Shown here piece after piece: positions 1-7,914 of a DNA stretch of 64,000 bases. Below the pieces are notes generated by a model. The model saw only the letters and a list, made by a program, of their open reading frames with translations, was not told the origin of the DNA and did not search any database. Source of the DNA: Anaerolineae bacterium (GTDB taxonomy: Bacteria; Chloroflexota; Anaerolineae; Promineifilales; Promineifilaceae). The first letter of the stretch is position 1. Each line of letters opens with the position of its first letter. The position numbers and the translations under genes were made by a program. Location: positions 26,606 to 90,605 of the forward strand of contig JAHDWL010000004.1 of the NCBI GenBank assembly GCA_023384355.1, given 5' to 3'.

Positions 1-175
1 AGTCCAGGCGCCTGAGGTCGTCACCTTGCGTGTAGTCACGGTAATCAGCAAACTCAATTGATGTCCCACGGCGGCGACTGCGACGATCGCCCTTGATTGT
101 GCCGACGCGAACAGAATCCGCCACAAGGGTCAACTGTTCCAGTTTTCGTAATGCCGCTTCATCAAATAACTGCAT
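1..175 (-). CDS. DUF58 family protein, N-terminal fragment
   Basis: Reading leftward from the ATG at 175, the frame stays open to the window edge and gives 58 residues. They contain the N-terminal hallmark of DUF58 proteins: a helix resembling ALRKLEQLTLVA, a basic GDRRSRRRGTSIEFADYR segment, then YTQGDDLRRLD. DUF58 proteins usually carry a vWA-like fold and are partners of MoxR AAA+ ATPases. Here the gene starts 16 bases after the stop of a MoxR gene on the same strand, so the two should be one operon. The rest of the protein lies outside the window, so domain completeness cannot be judged. Confidence 0.85.
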   Translation of the reverse strand, partial: MQLFDEAALRKLEQLTLVADSVRVGTIKGDRRSRRRGTSIEFADYRDYTQGDDLRRLD

Positions 176-191
176 GGTACGTCGGATGATG

Positions 192-1190
192 CTAGCTGGT
201 TGGATAGGCAGGTACCGTTTTGATCAGCTCGGTTATAATGTCATCCGGACTGATTCCCTCGGCCTGGCCTTCAAAGTTCAGCAACAGGCGGTGGCGAAGC
301 GTGGCCGGCGCTATTGCCGCGATGTCCTCGAAACTGACGTTAAAACGGCCGTCGAGGAGAGCGGTAACCTTTGCGCCCAGGATCATCGACTGAGCGCTAC
401 GCGGGCTGGCGCCATAACGCACAAAATGACCAACGGCCGGCAATGCATCCGAAGCGGGGTGGGTGGCAATCACCAATCGACCGACGTATTGGCTCACGGG
501 TGAGGGAACCGGGATCCGGCGGGCGAAATCCTGCATGGCCAGAAGTTGTTGGTCTGAAACCACGGCCTTAATCGATGGTTCCACGTCCGATGTCGTCCGG
601 CTGATGATTTCAACAAGGTCGTTCTCGGTTGGAAACGGGACGTTAACCTTGAACATGAACCGGTCCAGCTGAGCCTCGGGGAGGGGATAGGTGCCTTCCT
701 GTTCGATCGGGTTCTGCGTTGCCAACACGAAGAACGGAGCTGGGAGCGGATAAGTCGCATTTCCCGCGGTAACGGTGTGTTCCTGCATGGCTTCGAGCAA
801 GGCGGATTGGGTTTTCGGGGTGGCTCGATTGATCTCATCCGCCAGCACGAGATTGGCGAATAGGGGGCCACGCTGAAAACGAAAGGCTCGGTGACCATCC
901 CCTGTATCTTCCATAATCTCGGTACCTGTTATGTCGGCAGGCATCAGGTCCGGCGTAAACTGGACACGACTGAAATTCAGTGCCATAGCCTGGCCAAATG
1001 ATCTGATAAGGATCGTTTTGCCAAGGCCGGGAACTCCTTCGAGCAGCACATGGCCGCGACTGAGGATGCCGATCAAAACATGGCGAACCACTGGTTCCTG
1101 GCCAACAATGACCTTGCCAACTTCAGCCTCGATGGCGTTAGCCGTTTCCCGAAAGGTGTCGGGATCGATGCTATTTTGAAACTCGTTCAT
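192..1190 (-). CDS. MoxR family AAA+ ATPase
   Basis: A 332-residue AAA+ ATPase of the MoxR branch. Walker A is GVPGLGKT (52-59) and Walker B is LVLADE followed by INRATPKTQ (114 on). The MoxR sensor region ATQNPIEQEGTYPLPEAQLD follows at about 158-177. The length is typical (310-340). MoxR ATPases act as chaperones that activate or insert cofactors into partner proteins, often a vWA or DUF58 protein encoded next door, and such a partner follows 16 bases downstream. A TATAAT hexamer lies 28 bases upstream of the ATG. The client of this pair cannot be told from the sequence. Confidence 0.92.
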   Translation of the reverse strand: MNEFQNSIDPDTFRETANAIEAEVGKVIVGQEPVVRHVLIGILSRGHVLLEGVPGLGKTILIRSFGQAMALNFSRVQFTPDLMPADITGTEIMEDTGDGHRAFRFQRGPLFANLVLADEINRATPKTQSALLEAMQEHTVTAGNATYPLPAPFFVLATQNPIEQEGTYPLPEAQLDRFMFKVNVPFPTENDLVEIISRTTSDVEPSIKAVVSDQQLLAMQDFARRIPVPSPVSQYVGRLVIATHPASDALPAVGHFVRYGASPRSAQSMILGAKVTALLDGRFNVSFEDIAAIAPATLRHRLLLNFEGQAEGISPDDIITELIKTVPAYPTS

Positions 1191-1217
1191 ATATGATTAC
1201 TTTCCCAATCCCTGAGA

Positions 1218-1223
1218 ATTATA
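1218..1223 (-). promoter_or_regulatory. -10 box for the moxR-DUF58 operon
   Basis: A perfect TATAAT on the minus strand in the 58-base gap between the ABC-F and moxR genes. It predicts a start near 1211 and a 20-base leader before the moxR ATG at 1190. No good -35 box is seen 16-18 bases upstream. Confidence 0.45.
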
Positions 1224-1248
1224 GCGACGATTTGATAATGACGTGCAC

Positions 1249-2889
1249 TCACTCATCATACCCTCGTTCAGTCAAATAATCGGTGTACCCTCCCAAGAAT
1301 TCAGTCAATCGCCCATTCCTCAATTCAATTATTCGATCTACCGTCTTGTCGAGGAAGTAGCGGTCGTGGGAGATGATGAGGGCTGTACCAACGAATTCAT
1401 TGAGGGTCTCTTCAAGGACTTCTATGGCGGGTATATCCAGGTTGTTGGTTGGTTCATCCAGTAGGAGCAGGTTAGGTCGTTGCAATACCAGACGTGCCAG
1501 TTGTAACCGGCTGCGCTCCCCGCCGCTCAATTTTCCTATGGGTTGTTGGACCTGGTCATATGTAAACAGGAACTTTAAAAGGAATGCTACCGCCGCTTCC
1601 TGGGTCAACGGTGCGGCTTGGCGGATGCAGCTGATGAGATCCTGTGCCGGGTCGAGGGTTTCCTGCTCCTGGGAATAATAACCAATTTGAATGCTTGGGC
1701 CGCGCTTTATCTCTCCCGATGTGGCACTATCCGGATCGAGCAATAATTTGAGCAGTGCGGATTTTCCTGCGCCATTTGGCCCAACCAGTCCAACGCGTTC
1801 GCCATGCCATATCGTAAGGTTAAGACTACTGAAGAGGGTTTTCCCGTTCTCAAACCTTAGCCCGACGTTGACGAGGTCCAATACCTTGTTGCTGCCTCTC
1901 CAGCCGTTCAAATCAAGCGTCATCCGCTTGGCATCGGTTACTTTCTCGATCTTGTCCATTTTATCCAGCATTTTTTGGCGGCTACGAGCCTGCCGGATAT
2001 GGCGTTCGTTTACAACCAACGATGCCCACAATTCGAAGCGGGCAATGGCGGCCTCGATTCGGGCGATCTCTTTTTGCTGCGCGGCATAGAGTTGCTGTTG
2101 CCTCAACCGGCGGATGGCGCGCTCAGTGGCATAGGCGGTGTAATTACCTGTATATTGTGTCAATCGCCCGTATGCGAGTTCGGCAATATGGGTCGCCACC
2201 TCATCCAGAAGATACCGGTCATGGGAGATGATAATGACACATCCCGGGTAGTCGCGGATTATTTTCTCCAAAGCCCGCTTTGAGTGAAGGTCAAGGTGAT
2301 TATCCGGCTCGTCCAATAGTAAAAGGGAAGGTTGTTGGACGAGCAGTTTGGCCAGCATCACGAGTTTCTTTTGGCCGCCACTGAGGTGCTCTGTTTTGGT
2401 TGCCCAGATTTCTGACGTCATCCCAAGGGATGTGAGGGTTTCTTTGACTGTGCTTTCGTAGCGCGCGCCGCCGAGCTGTTCGAACTGGTGCAATAAACGT
2501 TCTTGAACCCGAATAGCTTTTTCAAGTGCCTTTTCGTTGCCATAAACTTCCGGCTTGCTCATTCGATCGGCAACCGATTCGAGTTCCCGTTCGATGTCCC
2601 CCAGTTCCGGTAAGGCAGACAGCGACTCCTGCAAGACGGTACGACCCGGCGGCAATTCTGGCTCTTGCTCCAACCGCCCGATGGTCAATCCTGAGAGACG
2701 AAATATTGTCCCTGAGTCCTCCTTAACTTCCTGAGCGATCAACTTCATCAAGGTTGACTTGCCAGTCCCATTGGGTCCGACAAGACCTATACGTTGATCG
2801 CGCTGGATTTCCCATGCCAGGTCGCCGAAGATTGGACGGGCGGCCAGGCTAACGCTGACATGATCCAGGTTGACGATGATCTCAGCCAT
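1249..2889 (-). CDS. ABC-F family ATPase (ribosome-associated type)
   Basis: A soluble protein of 546 residues with two ABC cassettes and no membrane segment, as in the ABC-F family (EttA, Uup, antibiotic-resistance factors), which act on the ribosomal E site. Cassette 1 has GPNGTGKS (about 38-45), LSGGQ (about 169) and LLLLDEPDNHLD (about 189). Cassette 2 has GPNGAGKS, LSGGERSRLQLARL and LLLLDEPTNNLD, and both have SHDRY switch loops. Between them lies the family's charged helical linker. I place the start at 2889 because GGAGG sits 5 bases upstream; an ATG at 2907 lies upstream of that ribosome site. A factor-independent terminator ends just before the ribosome site, suggesting attenuation. 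Whether it is a housekeeping or resistance member is not decidable here. Confidence 0.92.
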   Translation of the reverse strand: MAEIIVNLDHVSVSLAARPIFGDLAWEIQRDQRIGLVGPNGTGKSTLMKLIAQEVKEDSGTIFRLSGLTIGRLEQEPELPPGRTVLQESLSALPELGDIERELESVADRMSKPEVYGNEKALEKAIRVQERLLHQFEQLGGARYESTVKETLTSLGMTSEIWATKTEHLSGGQKKLVMLAKLLVQQPSLLLLDEPDNHLDLHSKRALEKIIRDYPGCVIIISHDRYLLDEVATHIAELAYGRLTQYTGNYTAYATERAIRRLRQQQLYAAQQKEIARIEAAIARFELWASLVVNERHIRQARSRQKMLDKMDKIEKVTDAKRMTLDLNGWRGSNKVLDLVNVGLRFENGKTLFSSLNLTIWHGERVGLVGPNGAGKSALLKLLLDPDSATSGEIKRGPSIQIGYYSQEQETLDPAQDLISCIRQAAPLTQEAAVAFLLKFLFTYDQVQQPIGKLSGGERSRLQLARLVLQRPNLLLLDEPTNNLDIPAIEVLEETLNEFVGTALIISHDRYFLDKTVDRIIELRNGRLTEFLGGYTDYLTERGYDE

Positions 2890-2905
2890 AACTACCTCCA
2901 AAAAC

Positions 2906-2936
2906 AAAAAAAGCCGGGTTCACTATGCCCCGGCTT
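2906..2936 (-). terminator. Intrinsic terminator in the ABC-F leader (candidate attenuator)
   Basis: On the minus strand AAGCCGGG (2936-2929) pairs with CCCGGCTT (2918-2911) around a 10-base loop, and seven T follow (2912-2906). The T-run ends 7 bases before the GGAGG of the ABC-F gene. No minus-strand gene lies upstream, since the next gene diverges, so the hairpin is inside this gene's own leader. That placement fits an attenuator rather than an end-of-operon terminator. Confidence 0.75.
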
Positions 2937-2943
2937 GAATCAT
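2923..2943 (-). other. Candidate 6-codon leader ORF overlapping the terminator stem
   Basis: ATG at 2943 opens a frame of six codons (MIQAGA) that stops at 2923, inside the loop of the terminator. A ribosome on it would cover the 5' arm and keep the hairpin from forming. No Shine-Dalgarno sequence is visible, so translation is unproven. The overlap could be chance. Confidence 0.2.
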
Positions 2944-2965
2944 TTATGATAACTTTACATAATAT

Positions 2966-3061
2966 TCAAATACCAGGTACATTTCGAGAAGGCACCGCCT
3001 TGATGGAAGCCAATAAATGGGTCTGCACGATGCAATTGAGGTATCCTGACAGGAATGACAT
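2966..3061 (-). other. Candidate 31-codon leader ORF upstream of the ABC-F gene
   Basis: An open frame of 31 codons starting with ATG at 3061 and ending with TGA at 2966, entirely within the ABC-F leader. It begins about where a weak promoter (TTGTCG, 17 bases, TAATCT) would start transcription, so it would be leaderless. There is no ribosome site and no recognisable product. It is listed because leader peptides commonly control antibiotic-responsive ABC-F genes. Confidence 0.2.
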
Positions 3062-3068
3062 AAACGTA

Positions 3069-3119
3069 AGATTACTCAAATTGCAGTAATCCGACAACTG
3101 ACGTTTGCGGTGCTATACT
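3069..3119. promoter_or_regulatory. Divergent promoters sharing a -35 region
   Basis: Plus strand: CCGACA (3091-3096), 17 bases, TATACT (3114-3119), start near 3126, for the binding lipoprotein gene. Minus strand: TTGTCG (3097-3092), 17 bases, TAATCT (3074-3069), for the ABC-F gene. The two -35 boxes are the same DNA read in opposite directions, so the promoters should compete. The minus-strand -10 is weak. Confidence 0.4.
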
Positions 3120-3144
3120 CGCTGTCCGTTACATGAAAGACCGT

Positions 3145-4467
3145 ATGAAATGCCTTCGAGTGATTTCCGGCTTATTGGTCCCAATCATCCTGCTTGGCAC
3201 GGGATGCAACCTGATCCAGCCTGCGGGGGATACTCAAGCTACATCCACCCCACCGGCAACCACGGTACCTACCGTTATCACGCCGCAGGTTACACCAGAT
3301 CAACCCAACTCATCGGCGCCAGCCGGCACAATTTCCTCATTAAGGGTATGGATTCCGCCGGAGATAGGCGCACGAACTGAGGCAGGAACACAGGAACTGA
3401 TCAGCCAGCTACGTGCCTATGAGACGATGCAAAGTGACCTGGACGTGATCATTGAACAGAAACCCATTGAAGGTCCTGGAGGAGTGATAAATTACCTGCA
3501 GACGGGGCGGACTGTTGCGCCTTCAGTGATGCCGGACATTGTTGCTGTACCAACTTCCCTGTTGGCAGATTCCCGATATCACGGTCTGTTTTACCCTCTG
3601 GATAGTCTCCTTGACCCAGCGTTCAAGGCTGATATCTACCCTGCGCCGGCCGGGCAGGCTTTGAACGGCGATCAGATACTAGGCTATCCATTCGCCACGA
3701 CCGGGTTAACCCATTTGATTTTCAATCCCGATGTAATTACCGGAACTATTCCTTTGAGTTGGTCACAACTCATATCTGATACAAACAAGAGTCTCATACT
3801 TCCGGCAGACAGCCGGGAAGGCGCCATGCTGGGACTCCAGTTTTATCTTGCTGAAGGGGGAACTCTCATCGACAGCAACGGCAAGGTTGTACTTGAGCCG
3901 GAACCACTCGCGCGGGCGTTGACGTTGATCGGTAATCGCAAGGAAAACTTGCTGCAGAGCCATCAACTAAAAACGCTGGATGAGGCATGGCAATATCATC
4001 AACTGGGTTTGTCTGATTTTATGTGGATCCGTTCCGACTATTTATTGGGGCGGCAGGAGCTCGATCCGACGCTGAGCGAAAATCAGGGATTTACGGCTGT
4101 GCCGGGTGTATCCGGAGCGCTCGCCCCTCTAACAACCAGCTGGGCGTGGGCGGTTACGACAAGCGATCCTGCCCGCCAGAAGATCGCTGCTGATCTGATG
4201 GGGTTTTTAACGACCCCGGAAAACATAGCCAGCTGGAGCAGCCGTAGCCAGTTTTTGCCGGCGAGCCGTAGCGCGGTCGAATTGCTGGCGCGCGATAACC
4301 CTTATTATTTGTTTATCAATGAAGAACTTCAGAGAGCAAACCCCATGATGGTTGCTGAGACCAGTAAGGTGATGGATGTCCTCGGGGGAGCTGTGTTTCA
4401 GGCCTTGACAACAGAGAATCCGCCCTCGCAAATTGCCGAGGAGGCTGCGGCGGCATTGCGCCAGTGA
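3145..4467 (+). CDS. Extracellular solute-binding lipoprotein (sugar ABC type)
   Basis: A secreted lipoprotein of about 440 residues. The N-terminus is a basic, hydrophobic signal ending in LLGTGC, a lipobox, followed by an Ala/Thr/Pro-rich linker. The body reads as a family 1 solute-binding protein: segments such as PDIVAVPTSLLADS, LGYPFATTGLTHLIFNPD and a late DLMGFLTTPENIASW are typical of maltose-type binding proteins. The start at 3145 has GAAAG upstream; an in-frame ATG at 3133 has no ribosome site and lies only about 7 bases from the predicted transcript start. No permease or ATPase gene is adjacent, so it is an orphan binding protein. Its ligand is unknown. Confidence 0.8.
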   Translation: MKCLRVISGLLVPIILLGTGCNLIQPAGDTQATSTPPATTVPTVITPQVTPDQPNSSAPAGTISSLRVWIPPEIGARTEAGTQELISQLRAYETMQSDLDVIIEQKPIEGPGGVINYLQTGRTVAPSVMPDIVAVPTSLLADSRYHGLFYPLDSLLDPAFKADIYPAPAGQALNGDQILGYPFATTGLTHLIFNPDVITGTIPLSWSQLISDTNKSLILPADSREGAMLGLQFYLAEGGTLIDSNGKVVLEPEPLARALTLIGNRKENLLQSHQLKTLDEAWQYHQLGLSDFMWIRSDYLLGRQELDPTLSENQGFTAVPGVSGALAPLTTSWAWAVTTSDPARQKIAADLMGFLTTPENIASWSSRSQFLPASRSAVELLARDNPYYLFINEELQRANPMMVAETSKVMDVLGGAVFQALTTENPPSQIAEEAAAALRQ

Positions 4468-4553
4468 ATTGCTGATTCATCCTGGAAAAGGTTGCCTGGC
4501 GAGTCTGGAGTCAGCTTGGCCGATGCTTTGCTCGTGGGCATTAAGATTACGGG

Positions 4554-5879
4554 TTAAAAATCTTGGTTTTGATTCGCGGCAACGAGTGTTTCGTACGTTG
4601 TCACCATCCGTTGGGCTATGATGTGCCAATCGAACCTTTCGGCAAACCTGCGAGCCGCACGCCCCATGTCCTCCCGGCAATCGGGATTGGACAACAGTTC
4701 ATATATCTTTTCGGCCAGGGCTTCCGGATCGCGGGTAGGTACGTGGTAGCCGGTCACGCCATCCTGAACCAGGTAGGCTAACCCGCCGACTTCCGAAGCG
4801 ATCACCGGTCGTGCCATCGCCATTGCCTCCAGCGCAACCATGCCGAAGCTCTCATAATGGGATGGCATGATGACCATCTCGGCCGCGGCGTAGTAATTCG
4901 GCAGTACATCCTGATCCTTTGCGCCTAGAAACAGCACAAAATCATGGATGCCAAGATCCTGACGCATTGCTTGCAGGCGAGCCATCTCTGCGTCCGGATT
5001 GTCAGACCATGGATCACCACCGATGATGGCTACACAGGTGTTTTCCACTGCTTCGGGATAGCGATGCTTTATGAGAGCCATGGCCTGAATGAGCGTATCG
5101 ATGCCCTTCAGCGGCTCGATACGACCGGCGAACATGATATTTTTATCGCCGCACGGAATCCCGACACGTTTTTTGGCTTCTTTTTTATTGATAGGGTGAA
5201 AGCGCTCCAGATCAACACCCGGCGGAATAATCTCGACTTTATCCGCATCCGCGTTATAGAGCCAGATTAGCTGCGCCTGTTCAGCCGGGGTGGCCGCGAT
5301 GATCCGGTCGGCAATATTCATCACCTGGACTTCACCATCCAATCGTTCCTGCGGTGCCATCTCGGCCGCGGTTGTTGCGATGCGATTTTTCATATGTCCC
5401 AGTGTGTGGAACATGTGGACAATCGGCGTCTCCCCCCAATATTCCTCCAACATCGCGGCGACAATGCCTGAAAGCCAGTAGTGGCTGTGGATGATGTCGT
5501 AATGCAATCCCTCGGTGTTCGCGAAATGTGCCACACCAGCGGCAAATTCATCAAGATAATTCCCTACTTCGGCAACCGGTATTGGAGCCTGGGGGCCGGC
5601 GGGGATGTGAATGACGCGGGCGCGCTCGCCGAGGTCGTGGTTCACCATCGGCACGCAATCATCCTGCGAGCGAGTGAATACATCAACGTATATGCCTAAT
5701 CGCCCCAAAGCGCGACTGAGATCCCGAACATAAACATTCATGCCGCCCGTTTTCTTGCCCCCAAGCATTGCCAGAGGGCACGTATGCACACTGAGCATTG
5801 CTACTCGTAGCGATGGACTTTCCCCCATAATTCGCTTGCCTGCGCGAGTATCAAACAGAACTGTCATATCTGGCCTCAT
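4554..5879 (-). CDS. GT4 family glycosyltransferase (MshA/sucrose-phosphate synthase-like)
   Basis: A 441-residue retaining glycosyltransferase with the GT-B fold of family GT4. The N-terminal acceptor domain has GGKKTGGMNVYVRDLSRALG, the Gly-rich loop of MshA and sucrose-phosphate-synthase relatives, and IIHSHYWLSG. The C-terminal donor domain has FAGRIEPLKGIDTLIQA and the E-x7-E motif in SHYESFGMVALEAMA. The start at 5879 lies 3 bases after the stop of the acetyltransferase gene, which suggests translational coupling. An alternative start at 5828 would remove 17 residues that resemble no known domain. The acceptor is unknown; the resemblance to MshA does not prove mycothiol synthesis, because no other mycothiol gene is here. 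Confidence 0.85.
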   Translation of the reverse strand: MRPDMTVLFDTRAGKRIMGESPSLRVAMLSVHTCPLAMLGGKKTGGMNVYVRDLSRALGRLGIYVDVFTRSQDDCVPMVNHDLGERARVIHIPAGPQAPIPVAEVGNYLDEFAAGVAHFANTEGLHYDIIHSHYWLSGIVAAMLEEYWGETPIVHMFHTLGHMKNRIATTAAEMAPQERLDGEVQVMNIADRIIAATPAEQAQLIWLYNADADKVEIIPPGVDLERFHPINKKEAKKRVGIPCGDKNIMFAGRIEPLKGIDTLIQAMALIKHRYPEAVENTCVAIIGGDPWSDNPDAEMARLQAMRQDLGIHDFVLFLGAKDQDVLPNYYAAAEMVIMPSHYESFGMVALEAMAMARPVIASEVGGLAYLVQDGVTGYHVPTRDPEALAEKIYELLSNPDCREDMGRAARRFAERFDWHIIAQRMVTTYETLVAANQNQDF

Positions 5880-5882
5880 GAT

Positions 5883-6887
5883 TCAGGCCGCTTTCTCAAT
5901 GCGGATCTTGAAAATATTGGTATCGACTGCTCCGAACCGGTATTTATATTCTTCGCTACCGCGCAAGAAGTCGAATTCTGTGCGTCCAAGCCTTATGGCT
6001 TCCTCGATGGCCTTTGCAGTCAGCACTACCCCAGGGCTTAGTGCTGAAAAGATAGCCGGGTCAAGGCCGGAATTATAAACCCAGATGCGACCGTTGTAAT
6101 CGAAGTTAAAGAGCCCGGCGGCACGGCGGCCTTCTATCTCGGTAAACATTAACTGAAGGTAGCCACCTTCCTGGGCTGACCTGGCCACTTCATGGAAGAG
6201 CGCCCGGCGGCCGTCGTTCAGCCAGTCCCGTTTTTCAAAGGTGCTTTTCTGCAGCAAATCGAGAAAGCTGTCTACATCGGCATCGATGTCGGTCGAACGA
6301 TTGATTAAGGCTGTCAGTGTCTCCGATCCCTCGGCTCGACGTAATTTCCGACTCAATTCGCGACGCTGTCTGGGATCCAATAATTCGAGATATGCTTCAA
6401 ATGACTCTGGCAAGCAAACCGTTGGACATACTTCGATTATTGACTCATCATAGCGCCATCCAAACCCGTCGGCCAGCCGTGGCAGGATTTCGCGAGTTGG
6501 TGATTCCTCCGGTATGTTACACAGGTCGATAGTTTGCCAACTCAATGAAGGGGAATTCTTCAGACATTCCAATGTTGCTTGCCAGACTGCCGGCGCATTG
6601 TCGGCGGACGAAATGAGATCCAGATAATCTGTCTCTTCAACACAGCCGTTCAGATGCAAGGCCCCTTCAATTAGAAAAAAGCATCCAATTCCAAGCAAGT
6701 TGCCGTCATCGCTTCGCGTAACGAAGGTTACCAGCTCACTGCCCGAAGGTTGTAAGCTGCCCCACCATGCTTTTTGATAAGCCAGCTTCTGGAATGGTGT
6801 ATCCGTCATGCTCTGCGAGAGGAGAGCATCCCATTCGCTTTCCAATTTGGTGAAGGCAGAATTGCCAATAATTGCACTTGTGTTCAT
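5883..6887 (-). CDS. CelD/FemAB-type GNAT acetyltransferase
   Basis: About 334 residues of the GNAT superfamily branch called Acetyltransf_6 (CelD, BcsL, FemAB-like). The recognisable part is the C-terminal half: RQRRELSRKLRRAEG, then GGYLQLMFTEIEGRRAAGLFNFDYNGRIWVYNSG, SPGVVLTAKAIEEAIRLGRTEFDFLRGSEEYKYRFGA. Proteins of this group act in extracellular polysaccharide or cell-envelope modification. An upstream ATG at 6917 overlaps a TATAAT hexamer, so it would lie at or before the transcript start; I therefore use 6887. It forms a two-gene operon with the GT4 glycosyltransferase 3 bases downstream, and that pairing suggests a shared glycoconjugate pathway. Confidence 0.75.
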   Translation of the reverse strand: MNTSAIIGNSAFTKLESEWDALLSQSMTDTPFQKLAYQKAWWGSLQPSGSELVTFVTRSDDGNLLGIGCFFLIEGALHLNGCVEETDYLDLISSADNAPAVWQATLECLKNSPSLSWQTIDLCNIPEESPTREILPRLADGFGWRYDESIIEVCPTVCLPESFEAYLELLDPRQRRELSRKLRRAEGSETLTALINRSTDIDADVDSFLDLLQKSTFEKRDWLNDGRRALFHEVARSAQEGGYLQLMFTEIEGRRAAGLFNFDYNGRIWVYNSGLDPAIFSALSPGVVLTAKAIEEAIRLGRTEFDFLRGSEEYKYRFGAVDTNIFKIRIEKAA

Positions 6888-6915
6888 ATGTGGTCTTGTC
6901 GCTAACCGGTATTGC

Positions 6916-6921
6916 ATTATA
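6916..6921 (-). promoter_or_regulatory. -10 box for the acetyltransferase-glycosyltransferase pair
   Basis: A perfect minus-strand TATAAT overlapping the first possible ATG (6917). Transcription would start near 6909, which makes the ATG at 6887 the first usable start. The -35 region is not convincing. Confidence 0.4.
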
Positions 6922-7043
6922 GCTTCCCGGTGATTGTCAGGATATAGGAATCATATCAGAATGCGCGGAATCGATGACCTTTCGAGATTAAACGGGAATG
7001 TTATAATGAAGTGAACTGTAAACGTAAACAGGAGCTTTTGCTG

Positions 7044-7529
7044 ATGCAGGAAAAGACCCAGGCTATGCGCACGCTGGAGAGCAAGAGAATATCCTTTCAG
7101 GTTCTCACTTATCCTGATGATATGCGAGATGCCGAAGAAATTGCGTTGGTTCTCGATCTTCCGCCGGAGCAAGTATTCAAAACGCTGGTTGTATTGCCTC
7201 CGGAGGGCACCAGGAAACCGATTTTGGTGATGGTTCCTGCCGACAAACAACTTGATCTCAAGAAACTGGCAGATGGACTAAAGGTCAAGAAAGTCAAGAT
7301 GGCCACGCATCGAGAAGCCGAACAACTGACAGGTTTGCAAGTTGGGGGTATCTCAGCCGTCACCTTGCTTAACAAACCTTTCCTCGTGCTAATCGATTCG
7401 TCCTCTGGAAATCTCAATGACGTTTGCATTAGCGCCGGCAAGCGGGGATTTCAGATAAAACTTGCGGTGAGTGACCTGATAAAATTAACAAATGCCCAAA
7501 TAATTGATGTTACAGTCCGCGACGTGTAG
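7044..7529 (+). CDS. ybaK: YbaK/EbsC-type Cys-tRNA deacylase
   Basis: A 161-residue protein of the YbaK/aminoacyl-tRNA-deacylase fold, which in characterised members hydrolyses Cys-tRNA(Pro) to correct prolyl-tRNA synthetase errors. Visible hallmarks are VFKTLVV near residue 43, MVPADKQLDLKKLA, KKVKMATHREAEQLTGLQVGGISAV and VLIDSS. The length matches the family (about 155-165). AGGAG at 7030-7034 sits 9 bases before the ATG at 7044, which I prefer over the ATG at 7011. A TATAAT lies at 7002-7007. The gene stands alone between two minus-strand units. Confidence 0.9.
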   Translation: MQEKTQAMRTLESKRISFQVLTYPDDMRDAEEIALVLDLPPEQVFKTLVVLPPEGTRKPILVMVPADKQLDLKKLADGLKVKKVKMATHREAEQLTGLQVGGISAVTLLNKPFLVLIDSSSGNLNDVCISAGKRGFQIKLAVSDLIKLTNAQIIDVTVRDV

Positions 7530-7553
7530 AAAAATTTCCGGTAATCCACCATG

Positions 7554-7577
7554 AAAAAACCTCCGGCTTTGGAGGTT
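7554..7577 (-). terminator. Intrinsic terminator of the sufR-DUF59 unit
   Basis: On the minus strand AACCTCC (7577-7571) pairs with GGAGGTT (7564-7558) around a 6-base loop, followed by a run of T (7559-7554). It lies 30 bases past the stop of the DUF59 gene and closes that transcript. Confidence 0.8.
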
Positions 7578-7606
7578 CTTACATCGATGTAGCGGTTGTA
7601 TTTCAA

Positions 7607-7912
7607 TCAGAACAGTCCCCAATCTCCTCCCGCACCTTCCTCCATCATGGAAGGATCCCACAGCTCAGTCCCGATCTCAACCCTGACGCCACCGCTCATA
7701 ATCTGATTACCAACGATTCGCACCTGCTCAATCAACTGGGGGCCGTAAGGACAAAATGGTGTGGTCAGGATCATGGTGATGGTCGCCCCTTCGGTTTCGG
7801 TATCAACTTCCAGATTTCGCACAAGGCCTAACTCAACGATATTAAGCCCGATTTCCGGGTCAATGACAGACCGGAGGGATTCCATTAATTGTTCTTCTTT
7901 ACTGGCGATCAT
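7607..7912 (-). CDS. DUF59/MIP18-family Fe-S assembly protein (SufT-like)
   Basis: A 101-residue protein with a complete DUF59 (MIP18) domain: MESLRSVIDPEIGLNIVELG near the N-terminus, then ITMILTTPFCPYGPQLIEQV, which holds the family's conserved Cys in a TPxCP context. Homologues (SufT, PaaD, eukaryotic CIA2/MIP18) help mature or deliver iron-sulfur clusters. The stretch after the domain, EEGAGGDWGLF, is a short acidic Gly-rich tail. The gene follows sufR with a 2-base gap and faces away from the suf operon, so a SufR-controlled accessory role is likely. Confidence 0.88.
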   Translation of the reverse strand: MIASKEEQLMESLRSVIDPEIGLNIVELGLVRNLEVDTETEGATITMILTTPFCPYGPQLIEQVRIVGNQIMSGGVRVEIGTELWDPSMMEEGAGGDWGLF

Positions 7913-7914
7913 TC

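Noticed and set aside
4554-6887. Possible mycothiol synthesis pair (MshA-like glycosyltransferase with a GNAT)
   Set aside because: The acetyltransferase is of the CelD/FemAB type, not MshD, and no MshB or MshC gene is present; the GT4 similarity alone does not identify the substrate.
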